Notes: generated by a model from the letters alone, not told the origin. DNA of 64,000 nt from Hydrogenoanaerobacterium sp032017025 (GCF_032017025.1 NZ_DALZQO010000004.1:1-64000); one strand, 5' to 3'. Numbered from the stretch's first letter, positions 1 through 9,420 are shown. A program made the numbers and translations.

Positions 1-2
1 CG

Positions 3-71
3 GCTATTTGTGCATTAGGCGGCAAGACGCCTAACGCACCTGCTAAAGCAGAGCATAAAAAAAGCGCATAG
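3..71 (+). CDS. possible 3' end of a gene cut by the window edge
   Basis: One frame is open from the left edge to a TAG at 69-71 and would encode a Lys/Ala-rich tail ending in AEHKKSA. The stop lies inside the stem of the terminator at 57-92, which is unusual but possible. The stretch is too short to assign a family or be sure it is coding. The other plus frames have stops within the first 35 bases. Confidence 0.25.
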   Translation, partial: AICALGGKTPNAPAKAEHKKSA

Positions 72-92
72 AAATGTCTATGCGCTTTTTTA
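57..92. terminator. bidirectional rho-independent terminator
   Basis: AAAGCGCATAG and CTATGCGCTTT form an 11-bp stem, with an A-run on the left and a T-run on the right, so it can work in both directions. It sits just downstream of the minus-strand CAP lipoprotein gene and of whatever plus-strand gene enters from the left. A smaller hairpin (TTAGGCG/CGCCTAA) lies at 15-34. Confidence 0.75.
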
Positions 93-97
93 TAGAA

Positions 98-1387
98 TTA
101 AAACTTTGCAAAAATAGTCGTTGCGTAAGCTACAGTCATGCCATTGTCTTCTTCAACGTAGTAAACACCCGCTCCAATATGGGTAAATTCTTCACGGCAG
201 ATATTTTCATAATGTGCCGGGCTGCTCTTCCATTCTTCAAACCACCAATTAGCATCGGTATGCAGGCTGACACGAGGGTCATTATACTCTACGTTAGCCA
301 AATTTTCACCTGCTGATACATATTTTACCGGAATATCCTCGCTCAGAACAGTCTGCCATGGGTCCCCGTTTGGTCTGGTATGGTCCCAAACCCCGCTCTT
401 ACAAAGCTCGCGGCTTCGAATACGAGCCGCAGAACGCAAATTTTTATCATATTTCAGTTTACTCAACCCCAATGATTCTCGCTCGGCATTGATTTCATCA
501 ATGATACCCTGCTCCACATCACCTAAGAAGTTTTTACCGGAAACTTCCACTGTCTTGGTTGAATTTTCTGCTGGAACATCTCCATCACTGCTGTTGGCCG
601 TTGACGGAGGAGTATTCTCTTGTGTCGGAGCTGGCTTCAATTGTTCCGGGTATATCTGCTTAATAATCTCATTCAGTCGCTCTTTATCCTCTATTCTGCT
701 TCCATGGGATTGCATAAAGGAATCATATGAGATATTGAAAAACTTGAGAAACTCAAATATGTTAATGTTGCACTGTGTTCTGCTTGCGGAATTTTCTTTC
801 CATTGTTCGAATTTTTCGCTGCCCACTAATTTTATAAGCTCACTGTCGATTTCATGCTCCCAGGTATGCCCGCAGAGGTTATTAATTGTTAATCCGTTTG
901 AACCTCGCCTGCCGACTTCTACAGCCTTTTTGGCAATTTCTTTATCTGTGGTAAATATATATTCATTCTCGGTTTTATTTATTTCTTTAAGCTCATGTTG
1001 GGTTCTTTCATTGTCGGTTATTACAGTAAGCTTATAACTGCTTCCGCCTTCAAATTGCAGATGATAGATTGTCACAGCAGGCTCTGTATAACGTCCAATG
1101 TATAATTCATCGGGAACATTGTCAAGGTAATTACGATAAAATCTTTCTACATAGCTAATTCCCAATGTTTTATCTGTTTGCTCAACAGCAACGTTACTAT
1201 GCTCGTCAACATATTCTTCGGCAGTATCCTCAAGCATTGCCGTTTTAATGCCTTCAGAAAGATCAATTGATGGAGCAACCTGCTCTGAGGACGATAATGG
1301 CTCTGATGAAGACTGTGGGTTACGCTGGCATGCTGAAAGCAGCAAGCATAGCGCCAATAATAAAGAAAGTATGCGGCTTTGTCTCAT
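98..1387 (-). CDS. CAP-domain (SCP/YkwD-like) lipoprotein
   Basis: Predicted secreted lipoprotein of 429 residues. The first 20 residues form a signal peptide with lipobox LSAC and lipidated Cys20, followed by a Ser/Glu-rich linker. Residues about 290-428 match the CAP fold: an INAERESLGL start, RSRELC, WDHTRPNGDPW, the AGENLA motif, W-W-x-S-PAHYENI and a C-terminal HIGAGVYY strand. CAP proteins of this type are common on clostridial surfaces and spores; their activity is mostly unknown. The region at 60-290 matches no family I recognise. The ATG has a strong GGAGGGG site. It lies 12 bp behind the ComEA-like gene, so the two are probably co-transcribed, ending at the terminator at 57-92. Confidence is high for the CAP domain and low for the role. 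Confidence 0.88.
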   Translation of the reverse strand: MRQSRILSLLLALCLLLSACQRNPQSSSEPLSSSEQVAPSIDLSEGIKTAMLEDTAEEYVDEHSNVAVEQTDKTLGISYVERFYRNYLDNVPDELYIGRYTEPAVTIYHLQFEGGSSYKLTVITDNERTQHELKEINKTENEYIFTTDKEIAKKAVEVGRRGSNGLTINNLCGHTWEHEIDSELIKLVGSEKFEQWKENSASRTQCNINIFEFLKFFNISYDSFMQSHGSRIEDKERLNEIIKQIYPEQLKPAPTQENTPPSTANSSDGDVPAENSTKTVEVSGKNFLGDVEQGIIDEINAERESLGLSKLKYDKNLRSAARIRSRELCKSGVWDHTRPNGDPWQTVLSEDIPVKYVSAGENLANVEYNDPRVSLHTDANWWFEEWKSSPAHYENICREEFTHIGAGVYYVEEDNGMTVAYATTIFAKF

Positions 1388-1399
1388 AGTTCCCCTCCG

Positions 1400-1798
1400 T
1401 TAGTCCAATACTAGGTGTGGTGCAATTTTATTATAGGTGGCCTCTCCGATACCGTCGACATTCATTAATTCATTCAGATCAGTAATAACCCCCACCTTAT
1501 CGCGGTATTGCAAAAGTTTTTTCGCCATTGCAGGGCCGATTCCCGAAATAGTTTGCAATTCCTCCGCTGTAGCGGTATTCAGGTTAATCTGTGCATCCAA
1601 ATTTTTTTGCACCGCGCTGTCGACGTCTGCCGTAGATGATGCTGAGCTATTTGCAGCGCTGCTTATTTCTTCCGGTAGGTAGGATACGGCAGCGGGAGTG
1701 TATTCCGGCATCATAAAGGCATTATAAGCTACCAGCCCGATAGAAAGCACAAGTGCAAGTACAATCAAAAAATTAACCGAGAAAAAATCTTCCTTCAT
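1400..1798 (-). CDS. ComEA-like helix-hairpin-helix DNA-binding membrane protein
   Basis: A 132-residue protein with one N-terminal membrane segment (about residues 8-28), a Ser/Ala-rich spacer and a tandem helix-hairpin-helix domain (about 70-131) containing LNTATAEEL, ISGIGPAMAKKLL and VDGIGEATYNKI. This is the ComEA layout, in which the extracellular HhH domain binds double-stranded DNA for uptake. No comEC or other competence gene is nearby, so a role in transformation is only inferred; many clostridia carry a lone ComEA-like protein. The start is the ATG preceded by AAGGGGG. It is first in a probable two-gene unit with the CAP lipoprotein. Confidence 0.85.
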   Translation of the reverse strand: MKEDFFSVNFLIVLALVLSIGLVAYNAFMMPEYTPAAVSYLPEEISSAANSSASSTADVDSAVQKNLDAQINLNTATAEELQTISGIGPAMAKKLLQYRDKVGVITDLNELMNVDGIGEATYNKIAPHLVLD

Positions 1799-1844
1799 CT
1801 ACCAGTGCCCCCTTTCGAACTAACAGCATTATAGCACTATAGAA

Positions 1845-1877
1845 GAAAAAGTGCCACACCATGTGACACTTTTTTTG
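1845..1877 (-). terminator. rho-independent terminator after the 549-residue membrane protein gene
   Basis: AAAAAGTG-CCAC / GTGA-CACTTTTTT forms a stem with one mismatch around ACCAT. It is flanked by an A-run on the left and a T-run on the right, so it is potentially bidirectional. It separates the gene ending at 1895 from the promoter of the ComEA-like gene. Confidence 0.65.
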
Positions 1878-1894
1878 TAGTATATTAGAATATT

Positions 1895-3544
1895 TTAACG
1901 TTGCGAGAATGCTTGGTTATCAAAGCCCGAAGCAGGCTGAATACCAACCTCTTCGTTACTATAGGAATCGATAGTGACCCGGTCTCCCGCTGTTGTCAGG
2001 GCAAGCTCATTGCTCAATGCGGCATCTATCAGATAGATCCTATCCTTGTACTCCTCTAAGATTACCTTGTAAATGGTGGATTGTCCGTCAAATTCAGAGG
2101 CAATTCGAAGCACGGTACCCGTGACAGAGGCTTTATCAAGAGTTTGGTTAATATTCGGTGTCATACCAACGTTCTTCATGCTCTGCTGATAATTCTTGAT
2201 TGACGCAGTGATGGTTTCACCCGTACCCACAATGGAATAGTCGGTGACGGAAACCATCGCATATTGCTTGATAAGCCCTTCTTTATCTTTCAAGGTCATA
2301 AAGTAAGTCGGCTCGGAACCGATATTCAAAATAAGCGGGAACGATGCCTTATAGCCCAAATGCTGCACTTTACCTTCTGCACTGCCCATAGCAGCAGATT
2401 CAGTCGCACCGTTCATCACATAGCGGCGGGTGGATTTATCCTTCATATCAACCATGATATAACCGATGGTGCTCGAATCCTGCCCGACGCTGGTCAAGCC
2501 GGTAAATAGATAGCAACGGTCGTTGTTGTAAACAATAATATGTCCTGCTGAGGACTTGAACTTGTCTTTATCTGAAAAATTGAATATTCCATGGACATAT
2601 TTACCTTGATTATCAATCTGGTTTATAATAAAATCTTCCGGCTGAACCCTATCAATCCATTCTGGGATATTATCCATGCTGTAGCGCACGGTTTCGCCGG
2701 TGCTTGCATTCAGCGTAATAACACCGGTTGCTTCGGGCAAACTAAAACCCCGTTTGTTTTTATAAGTGGATACTACCCAATAAGGCTGTCCGTTGTCATC
2801 AAGCTCAAATGAATAATCCGCAATGCCTTCAAATAAAGCACCACTGAGACGTACTTTCCGTTTTACATCATGAAGCAGATAAGAATTCGTCTGATATTTC
2901 ACATATTTTCCATCAACGTAATCTACATCTTTTACATTGGTTGCAGAAACAACAATGTAACCGGGGGTGCCCTTCAGATTGGTCAGCCATTTAAACACAC
3001 CGGAGTGGTGCAGCGGAACCGCCCAGATCAGCTTTCCGTTGACTTTTTGAATTGTGGGTTCCCCCAAAACTACCTGACTGCCCAAAGACTGGCGCTCACC
3101 CAGCTTTTTATCTGCAAGGTTATATGCGAGTTGCTGGTCTACAATTGGTATTTGATTTACGTCAACCGCCTGTACATCACTGCTGAACTCGGTGATCTCC
3201 GCTTGGCCCAACTGATCACGATACGCTGCCCAGTTAATAATAACCGATGACGCGACCACCATAACAGCAAAAAATACCCATGGTGCGGCAAGTAAAATTT
3301 TTACCCAGCGGGGGAACTTCTGGTTTGGTACATAATTAAATGCACGGTTTGAATTGGTTAAATTCTCCAGAGTAAAGGTGCCAAATCTTAGCAATGCCCA
3401 CACTAAAATATATGCAGTGATTACCGCACAATAAAATATTGCACCTTCGGCATACAGCGGGTTGAGTGTCGGCGCTTCAAAAAAGATATAACCGAGCACG
3501 AACAGTGTCATAATAGAGAATATGACCGCTTTGACTTTTTTCAA
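1895..3544 (-). CDS. membrane-anchored protein of unknown function (549 residues)
   Basis: I do not recognise the family. Two N-terminal hydrophobic segments (about residues 5-22 and 35-55) are followed by a cytoplasmic-looking Asn/Arg loop and a third segment (about 83-108). A large, probably extracytoplasmic domain then runs to the C terminus (about 110-549). It is rich in beta-strand-like alternation, with phrases such as KLIWAVPLHHSGVFKW and GYIVVSATN that resemble repeated PepSY-like or propeller strands. The start is a TTG with an AAAGGTGG site 7 bases upstream; a downstream ATG would lose the first membrane segment. It is monocistronic, with its own terminator (1845-1877) and an extended -10 promoter upstream, divergent from the EEP gene. 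Confidence 0.8.
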   Translation of the reverse strand: MKKVKAVIFSIMTLFVLGYIFFEAPTLNPLYAEGAIFYCAVITAYILVWALLRFGTFTLENLTNSNRAFNYVPNQKFPRWVKILLAAPWVFFAVMVVASSVIINWAAYRDQLGQAEITEFSSDVQAVDVNQIPIVDQQLAYNLADKKLGERQSLGSQVVLGEPTIQKVNGKLIWAVPLHHSGVFKWLTNLKGTPGYIVVSATNVKDVDYVDGKYVKYQTNSYLLHDVKRKVRLSGALFEGIADYSFELDDNGQPYWVVSTYKNKRGFSLPEATGVITLNASTGETVRYSMDNIPEWIDRVQPEDFIINQIDNQGKYVHGIFNFSDKDKFKSSAGHIIVYNNDRCYLFTGLTSVGQDSSTIGYIMVDMKDKSTRRYVMNGATESAAMGSAEGKVQHLGYKASFPLILNIGSEPTYFMTLKDKEGLIKQYAMVSVTDYSIVGTGETITASIKNYQQSMKNVGMTPNINQTLDKASVTGTVLRIASEFDGQSTIYKVILEEYKDRIYLIDAALSNELALTTAGDRVTIDSYSNEEVGIQPASGFDNQAFSQR

Positions 3545-3575
3545 TTAAATTCCACCTTTAATAAACTATGAATTA

Positions 3576-3584
3576 ATTCTAGCA
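3576..3584 (-). promoter_or_regulatory. extended -10 promoter for the 549-residue membrane protein
   Basis: On the minus strand TGC-TAGAAT forms an extended -10 about 32 bases before the TTG start. The -35 is weak. The 259-bp divergent region 3545-3803 also carries the EEP promoter, but I see no convincing -35/-10 pair for it. Confidence 0.4.
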
Positions 3585-3803
3585 TAAAACCAGTCGGCTT
3601 ACTATGCTTCCTAATAAATATTTACGATATGTTTATAAAAAACGTCTAAAAAATAATAAAGTTTTAACTGATTTTCGTTTTAATAAGTTGCATTTTTCTA
3701 CCTGATTCCTTAATATTTTCTTAATTAAGCAGTATGTGTATTTACTTGTTCCGGGTGCTGTGTTACGATACATCTGTATGAAATTATAACGAGGTGACAT
3801 CCC

Positions 3804-4643
3804 TTGACCGATTGCATTAAAATAATATCTTTTAATCTGCGTGCAGATTTTAAGCGAGATAAATTAAACCGCTGGGATTTCCGAAAAGAATACGCAATGA
3901 AGCTGATTAAAGAATCTGGAGCTACCATTATTGGGGTGCAAGAGCTTTTGCCTAAAATGCGTACAGACGTGCAGAATCTACTATCGAATTATACGGTGCT
4001 TGGCTGGGGACGATATAAGGGTGCAAAACCCGGCAGTGATGAGCATTCGGATATTATCATTAAAAATGATGATGCAGATGTGGATTTCTACAAAACATTT
4101 TGGCTGTCAAATAAAACGGAAGATGATGTTAGCCGTGCGTACTATTCATTCTTTCCTCGTATTTGCACGGTTGCCGAAGTGTATGTGAAATCACTTAACC
4201 GAAACATTCGCGTATTTAACACGCACTTTGATCATATCTGCGGCATGGCGCGGGTGCTTGGGGTTAACATTATTTTACGCACCATGAGCGAATTAAATGA
4301 GAAAAAGCCAATGCCTACTATTTTAATGGGCGATATGAATGCACACCCTAAAAGTAGGCCGATTCGTATTCTACGTGAAAACCATCACCCATATGATAAT
4401 GTGCACCTTACCGATGTGTATTCCTTTTGCCAGCCCAACAGCATTAAAAATACGCATCATGGCTTTAAGCAAAAGGGGTTGCTTGCATGGCTGACTGGCC
4501 GTACACCAATCGACTATATTTTTGTATCGGATGAATTTGAGATATTGGATGTTTATGTCGATCGTTCGAATGAGAACGGGCGCTTCCCTTCCGATCACTT
4601 CCCGATTGTTGCAACCTTAAAACTGAGTACCGATACGCTTTAG
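3804..4643 (+). CDS. endonuclease/exonuclease/phosphatase (EEP) family hydrolase
   Basis: A 279-residue metal-dependent phosphodiesterase of the EEP (DNase I/exonuclease III-like) superfamily. All signature motifs are present in order: SFNLR (about 9-13), GVQEL with the metal-binding Glu (about 46), NTHFDH with the catalytic His (about 141-146), MGDMNAHP with Asp/Asn (about 175-182), PIDYIF (about 238-243) and SDHFPI with the active-site Asp-His (about 265-270). There is no signal peptide, so it is cytoplasmic. The substrate (nucleic acid, sugar phosphate or lipid head group) cannot be read from sequence. The start is a TTG with GAGGTG 7 bases upstream; the nearest ATG would delete the first motif. 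It is monocistronic and converges on metY. Confidence 0.9.
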   Translation: MTDCIKIISFNLRADFKRDKLNRWDFRKEYAMKLIKESGATIIGVQELLPKMRTDVQNLLSNYTVLGWGRYKGAKPGSDEHSDIIIKNDDADVDFYKTFWLSNKTEDDVSRAYYSFFPRICTVAEVYVKSLNRNIRVFNTHFDHICGMARVLGVNIILRTMSELNEKKPMPTILMGDMNAHPKSRPIRILRENHHPYDNVHLTDVYSFCQPNSIKNTHHGFKQKGLLAWLTGRTPIDYIFVSDEFEILDVYVDRSNENGRFPSDHFPIVATLKLSTDTL

Positions 4644-4683
4644 GCATTGGCCATCTTATAGCCTTGGCGCTTTTATTGCACGA

Positions 4684-4721
4684 AAAAAGACATCCTCCAT
4701 GCTCTGGAAGATGTCTTTTCT
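4684..4721. terminator. bidirectional terminator between convergent genes
   Basis: AAAAGACATC...GATGTCTTTT forms the outer stem with TCC/GGA inside and a short loop, and A/T runs on both sides. It serves the EEP gene on the plus strand and metY on the minus strand. Confidence 0.85.
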
Positions 4722-4727
4722 ATTTCA

Positions 4728-5996
4728 TTATTCTATTGCGTCAAGCCCCAGCTTGATATCACTCAGTATATCGTCTATGTTTTCCAGGCCTACAGAAAGG
4801 CGGATTAGCCCCGGGGTAATACCGGCACCAACCAACTGCTCATCTGTGAGTTGGCGGTGAGTAGAGCTGGCAGGGTGCAGCACACAGGTGCGAATATCGG
4901 CAACATGCACTACGATAGAAGCGAGCTGCAGTGCGTCCATAAATTTGACCGCATTATCACGTCCGCCCTTAACCGAGAATGAGATAACACCGCTTGCACC
5001 ATTGGGCAAATATTTTTCTGCCAGTTCCTTATATCCATTCCCAACCAGTGTGGGATAATTAACAAACTCAATTTTGTCAGATTGTGCAAGGAAATGTGCA
5101 ACCGTATCTGCGTTTTTGCAGTGACGTTCTATGCGGAGCGGCAGTGTCTCCAAACCAAGGTTCAGCAGGAATGCGTCCTGTGCTGAGGGGTATGCGCCAA
5201 AGTCTCTCATCAACTGTACCCTTGCCTTAGCTATGTAAGCAGCAGCACCAAAATGCTCGGTATATACAATTCCATGGTACGATTCATCCCGCTCGCACAG
5301 GCAGGGGAATTTTCCGTTGTTCCAGTTAAATTTACCGCTATCTACAATAACGCCGCCAACCTGAATTGCATGGCCGTCCATATATTTGGTTGTGGAGTGA
5401 ATTACGATATCCGCCCCAAACTCAATGGGTCGGCAAAGCACAGGTGTGGCAAAGGTGTTGTCAATAATAAACGGAACATCATTTTTGTGGGCGACGCGCG
5501 CAAGCTTTTCAATATCGAGCACAGCAATAGCGGGGTTTGCAATGGTTTCACCGAATACAGCCTTGGTGTTCGGCCGAAATGCTTTTTGAAGCTCGTCTTC
5601 GCTTGCACTTGCATCGACAAAGGTGCACTCAATACCCAAACGCTTTAAGGTGACGGCAAATAGATTAACGGTGCCTCCGTAGATGGTGGAGGCACTGATA
5701 AAATGATCACCCGCACTGAGAATGTTGAGCATAGAAATCAGGCTGGCTGCCTGACCTGAAGTGGTGCAAAGCGCACCAACACCGCCCTCTAAAGCCGCAA
5801 TTTTTTTCTCAACAGCATCAACAGTGGGGTTTGAGATACGTGAATACATATGCCCGTCAACACTTAGGTCAAACAGTTTTCCCACATGATCGGTGGAATC
5901 GTATTTGTAGGTAGTGCTTTGGTAAATTGGCAGCACTCTGGTTTCTCCATTTGCAGGCTCATAGCCGGCATGCAGGCATTTTGTTTCGATTTTCAT
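4728..5996 (-). CDS. metY: O-acetylhomoserine aminocarboxypropyltransferase (homocysteine synthase)
   Basis: A PLP-dependent Cys/Met-metabolism enzyme of 422 residues that replaces the acetyl group of O-acetylhomoserine with sulfide (or methanethiol) to give homocysteine or methionine. Visible features are the N-terminal KCLHAGY, YSRISNPT, the PLP-phosphate loop TTSGQAA (about 79-85), DNTFATP, the Schiff-base lysine in HSTTKYMDGH (about residue 206) and the family's SVGLENIDDIL end. The length and the insertion around GKFNWNN match MetY rather than the shorter MetB/MetC. The ATG is preceded by GGAGG. Only 47 bp separate it from the AI-2E transporter gene upstream, so the two may share a transcript. 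I found no SAM riboswitch or T-box in front. Confidence 0.93.
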   Translation of the reverse strand: MKIETKCLHAGYEPANGETRVLPIYQSTTYKYDSTDHVGKLFDLSVDGHMYSRISNPTVDAVEKKIAALEGGVGALCTTSGQAASLISMLNILSAGDHFISASTIYGGTVNLFAVTLKRLGIECTFVDASASEDELQKAFRPNTKAVFGETIANPAIAVLDIEKLARVAHKNDVPFIIDNTFATPVLCRPIEFGADIVIHSTTKYMDGHAIQVGGVIVDSGKFNWNNGKFPCLCERDESYHGIVYTEHFGAAAYIAKARVQLMRDFGAYPSAQDAFLLNLGLETLPLRIERHCKNADTVAHFLAQSDKIEFVNYPTLVGNGYKELAEKYLPNGASGVISFSVKGGRDNAVKFMDALQLASIVVHVADIRTCVLHPASSTHRQLTDEQLVGAGITPGLIRLSVGLENIDDILSDIKLGLDAIE

Positions 5997-6043
5997 ATTA
6001 GTATACCTCCGTTTATTGGTATGGATTTAAAAGTTGCAGGGCA

Positions 6044-7252
6044 TCAAAATTCTATCTTGTGCTTATCCGACGCGTACTCAGCAGTCTTAACCGATAACCC
6101 TTTTTTCTCTAAGCGGGCATCGATGTATTCACGAATGAGCGTATAGATGACCGCAAATAACGGTACACCGATGAACATGCCCAAAACGCCTAAAAGCCCA
6201 CTGAACACCACGATGGCAAAGATGACCCAGAATGCAGAAATACCGGTAGTCTCACCCAGAATTTTGGGGCCGAGTATATTGCCGTCAAACTGCTGAAGTG
6301 CCAAAATAAAGATCAAAAACCATATTGTTTTAGCGGGGTCTGTTAGCAGAATAATCAATGCACCCGGAATGGCGCCAATAAAAGGACCAAAATACGGGAT
6401 GACATTCGTAACGCCTACAATCACACTAATCAGCATAACGTTTGGCATTTTCAGCAGTGTCATTCCAATAAAACAAAGAATGCCGATGATCAATGAATCG
6501 AGCAGCTTACCATTGATAAAGCCACTAAACGTTACGTGGCTCTTGTGTGCAATATAAACCGAACGCTCTACCGACTTTGCAGGCAGTAACGCGTAAAGAG
6601 CCTTTTTGAACTGGGCAAAAAACTTTTCTTTACTCATAAGCAGGTAGACGGAAATAATGATGCCGAGAATGATATTCATAATGCCATCTGCAAGCTGCTT
6701 TGTAGTGTTAAGCAGCATGGGTAAAGACTCTTTAATGATTTGGTAGCCTTTTTCCAACCACTCATCAAAGCTTAGCAACACCGTTTGCAAAATCTTTTGA
6801 ATGTTGATATCGTTAATACCCCATGCCTCAACCGCTGTAAATATTTCGGCAATCCACTGTTCTGCTGTTTTTAAATAATCCGGAAATTTTGTCACGATGC
6901 CGGTAAGGCTGGTTACAATCTCGGGAATAACGAAGGAAAAAAATACGATTAAAAAAAGAATTGCAACGACATATGTGAGCAGAATTGACAGCATTCGCCG
7001 ATGCTTTGGCTTAATTCGATCTTTGGTCATCCATGGTAACAGTTTTCTATCAAACATACGCAGGATAGGGTTTAAAATATACGCAATGACAAACCCGTAA
7101 ATAAACGGTGTCAGCAATGTAAGAATTTTTGAAGCATAATTACTGAATCCGCTAAAATTTTGAAGGATGGTAAAAAATAGAATGCTTGCTACAATTACTA
7201 AAAAAGAATAGATGGCGACGGTGGTATATTTCTTGTTCCATTCAAACTTCAC
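6044..7252 (-). CDS. AI-2E family transporter (PerM/YdbI-like membrane protein)
   Basis: A 402-residue polytopic membrane protein of the AI-2 exporter superfamily. It has paired N-terminal membrane helices (about 12-30 and 36-60), an amphipathic middle section with predicted coiled character (about 110-190), and a C-terminal block of helices containing GVTNVIPYFGPFIGAIPG (about 275-292), the most conserved motif of the family, then LGPKILG. Family members export autoinducer-2-like molecules or act as ion antiporters, so the substrate is not predictable. The start is a GTG with GGAGGTG at ideal distance. It lies between the ABC-F gene and metY. Confidence 0.88.
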   Translation of the reverse strand: MKFEWNKKYTTVAIYSFLVIVASILFFTILQNFSGFSNYASKILTLLTPFIYGFVIAYILNPILRMFDRKLLPWMTKDRIKPKHRRMLSILLTYVVAILFLIVFFSFVIPEIVTSLTGIVTKFPDYLKTAEQWIAEIFTAVEAWGINDINIQKILQTVLLSFDEWLEKGYQIIKESLPMLLNTTKQLADGIMNIILGIIISVYLLMSKEKFFAQFKKALYALLPAKSVERSVYIAHKSHVTFSGFINGKLLDSLIIGILCFIGMTLLKMPNVMLISVIVGVTNVIPYFGPFIGAIPGALIILLTDPAKTIWFLIFILALQQFDGNILGPKILGETTGISAFWVIFAIVVFSGLLGVLGMFIGVPLFAVIYTLIREYIDARLEKKGLSVKTAEYASDKHKIEF

Positions 7253-7312
7253 TGCTTCACCTCCGAAATACTATTGATTTATTATAAAACAAATTAAGAT
7301 AGAATACCAGTT

Positions 7313-9220
7313 CTATTCTATTAATTCCAGCCACTCGTCTGAAAGCTCGGCGAGCTGTTCTTTTTTTAATTCCAGCTCAGAGCATTTTTCGGTCATCAGC
7401 TGATAATCGCTGAATACCTCTTCGGTAGAAATCTCTTGCTCCAGTACCTTGATATATTCTTCCGCTTCGCCAATTAAAACTTCGAGTTCCCTCGCACGCT
7501 GCCTGCGCTGATTTTCGAGATTTTTTTGTTCCCTGCTGCGGTAACCGCCTGCGGACGGTTTGGCCTGAGGTATCGCAACATCTGCAGCTGCCTGTTGCTT
7601 TTCGCGGTCGGTCTGCGTGAGGTAATCGTCAAATTTACCAATGTAGGCTTTAATGGAATCTCCCGTAAATTCGACAATTTTGTCGGGAATTTTGTTGAGC
7701 ATATAACGATCATGCGACACCATAATCAAAGTACCGGAGAATTCCATCAGTGCCTGCTCCAAAATCTCCTTCGAAACCAGATCGAGGTGGTTGGTGGGCT
7801 CATCAAGAATTAGTGTATTGGCACGCCCTTGCATTAGGATTGCAAAACTTAGCTTCGCCCGTTCACCGCCGCTTAATACCGAAACCTGCTTATAAACCTC
7901 TTCACCGGTAATCAGCACAGAGCCCAGCGCACTGCGTACGCTATGCTCCGGCATACGGGGGTATCGGTCCCAAAGCTCATCAAGCACAGTCTTTTCGGCG
8001 TGGAGGCTTTTATTTTCTTGTTCGTAATAACCGACGGTGACATTTTTACCCCACTCCACATAACCTGTATGATAAGGAATGAGATCTTGAATTACCTTTA
8101 AAAAGGTAGATTTGCCAATACCATTCGCGCCGATAAGTGCAATTTTTTCACCGCGAAATATGTGAAGGTCTATTCCTTTACACAATGTTTTGCGTGTACT
8201 GCCTTCGCCTACCTCAAGCGAAAGCCCTGTCACATCCAACACATCTTTTACCGGCTCACGGTCGTATTCGAACGAGAGGTGAGCCGCCTTTAAGTCACCA
8301 CCGGGGCGGTCTACCACATCCATTCTCTCTAGGGCAGCAATACGGCTTTTCGCACTTTTTGAGGTGGATGCCCTTGCAATGTTTCGCGCAACATAATCCT
8401 TCATTGAGGCAATCTGCTGTTGCTGAATCTCATATTCTTTTTGCTGCCGCACACGTGCCTCGGCTTTAAGCGAAACATATTTTGTATAATTGCCTTTATA
8501 GCGCGAAAGCTGATGACGTTCAACCTCCCACACTGTAGTAATCAGCTTATCCAAAAAATAACGGTCATGCGAAACAACAAGCAGAGCACCTTTGTAGCTG
8601 CCAAGGTATTCTTCCAACCACATCAGTGTTCTAAAATCGAGGTGGTTTGTCGGCTCGTCCAGTATTAAAAGCTGCGGCGCTTCGAGCAGCAGCTTCGCCA
8701 TGGCAAGGCGCGTTTTTTCACCGCCCGAGAGCGTATTAATCATGGTTTCGTAGGGTTTATCGGCAAAGCCCATACCATTTAAAATCGTCTTGATTTTAAC
8801 ATCAATCAGGTATCCATCCTGTTTTTCGAACCACTCCGATTGGGTAGCATACTGCTTGGTGAGTGCGTCAAATTCTGCGGTGGCAGCCTCGGTCTTTGCA
8901 AGCTGTTTTTCCAGATAACGCAATTCATCCTGTACTGCGAGCAGCGGTGCAAACACCGACTGCATCTCAGCCCAAATGGTGTTTGCAGTATTGAGGCCGC
9001 TGTTCTGGCGCAAAAAACCAATCGTGGCAGCATTGGAGATAAATACATCACCGGTATCGGGCAGTTCACGTTGTGTCAGTAAGTTCAGCAGGGTTGATTT
9101 TCCCGCTCCGTTTACGCCTACCAAGCCGATACGGTCATTATCTTCTATTTTAAGGTCGGTTTCTTTTAAAACAAGGTTGGAACCATAGCTTTTGCTGATT
9201 CCATTGGCGGACAAAATCAT
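7313..9220 (-). CDS. ABC-F family ATP-binding protein (ribosome-associated)
   Basis: A 635-residue soluble protein with two ABC ATPase domains and no membrane segments, the ABC-F layout. Domain 1 (about 1-255) has Walker A GVNGAGKS, signature LSGGEKTRLA and Walker B LLILDEPTNHLD. An arginine/glutamine-rich inter-domain linker (about 240-310) is the ribosomal tRNA-contacting region. Domain 2 (about 325-540) has GANGIGKS, LSGGERAKLS and LILDEPTNHLD. A coiled-coil C-terminal tail (about 570-635) resembles YdiF/Uup members. ABC-F proteins act on the ribosomal E site in translation quality control or antibiotic protection; the subfamily here is not resolvable by eye. The ATG has TAGGAG upstream. 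Confidence 0.92.
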   Translation of the reverse strand: MILSANGISKSYGSNLVLKETDLKIEDNDRIGLVGVNGAGKSTLLNLLTQRELPDTGDVFISNAATIGFLRQNSGLNTANTIWAEMQSVFAPLLAVQDELRYLEKQLAKTEAATAEFDALTKQYATQSEWFEKQDGYLIDVKIKTILNGMGFADKPYETMINTLSGGEKTRLAMAKLLLEAPQLLILDEPTNHLDFRTLMWLEEYLGSYKGALLVVSHDRYFLDKLITTVWEVERHQLSRYKGNYTKYVSLKAEARVRQQKEYEIQQQQIASMKDYVARNIARASTSKSAKSRIAALERMDVVDRPGGDLKAAHLSFEYDREPVKDVLDVTGLSLEVGEGSTRKTLCKGIDLHIFRGEKIALIGANGIGKSTFLKVIQDLIPYHTGYVEWGKNVTVGYYEQENKSLHAEKTVLDELWDRYPRMPEHSVRSALGSVLITGEEVYKQVSVLSGGERAKLSFAILMQGRANTLILDEPTNHLDLVSKEILEQALMEFSGTLIMVSHDRYMLNKIPDKIVEFTGDSIKAYIGKFDDYLTQTDREKQQAAADVAIPQAKPSAGGYRSREQKNLENQRRQRARELEVLIGEAEEYIKVLEQEISTEEVFSDYQLMTEKCSELELKKEQLAELSDEWLELIE

Positions 9221-9391
9221 TGAGTAATCTCCTAAAGTTGCATATTTTTACAGATATCATTTTAACATAGGGTAGATAATTGAGCAACTGTTTCCACCCT
9301 GTTTTCACCGATTAGGGATAAAAATTTGCATTATTTTTGCTTATTTAGATAGGATATGACTTAGTTTAGCGATTTAATTCGTAAAAAGATG

Positions 9392-9420
9392 TTGACAAAT
9401 GAATTTTCTGGGTTTATGAT
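9392..9420 (+). promoter_or_regulatory. strong sigma-A promoter of the aromatic operon
   Basis: TTGACA (9392-9397), a 17-base spacer and TATGAT (9415-9420). Transcription would start near 9427, about 30 bases before the leader-peptide ATG. Confidence 0.85.

Noticed and set aside
5997..6043. SAM riboswitch or T-box before metY
   Set aside because: Only 47 bases separate metY from the upstream gene; no aptamer or terminator is present.
7526..9188. Several plus-strand frames opposite the ABC-F gene
   Set aside because: All are antisense shadows of a gene with clear Walker and signature motifs.
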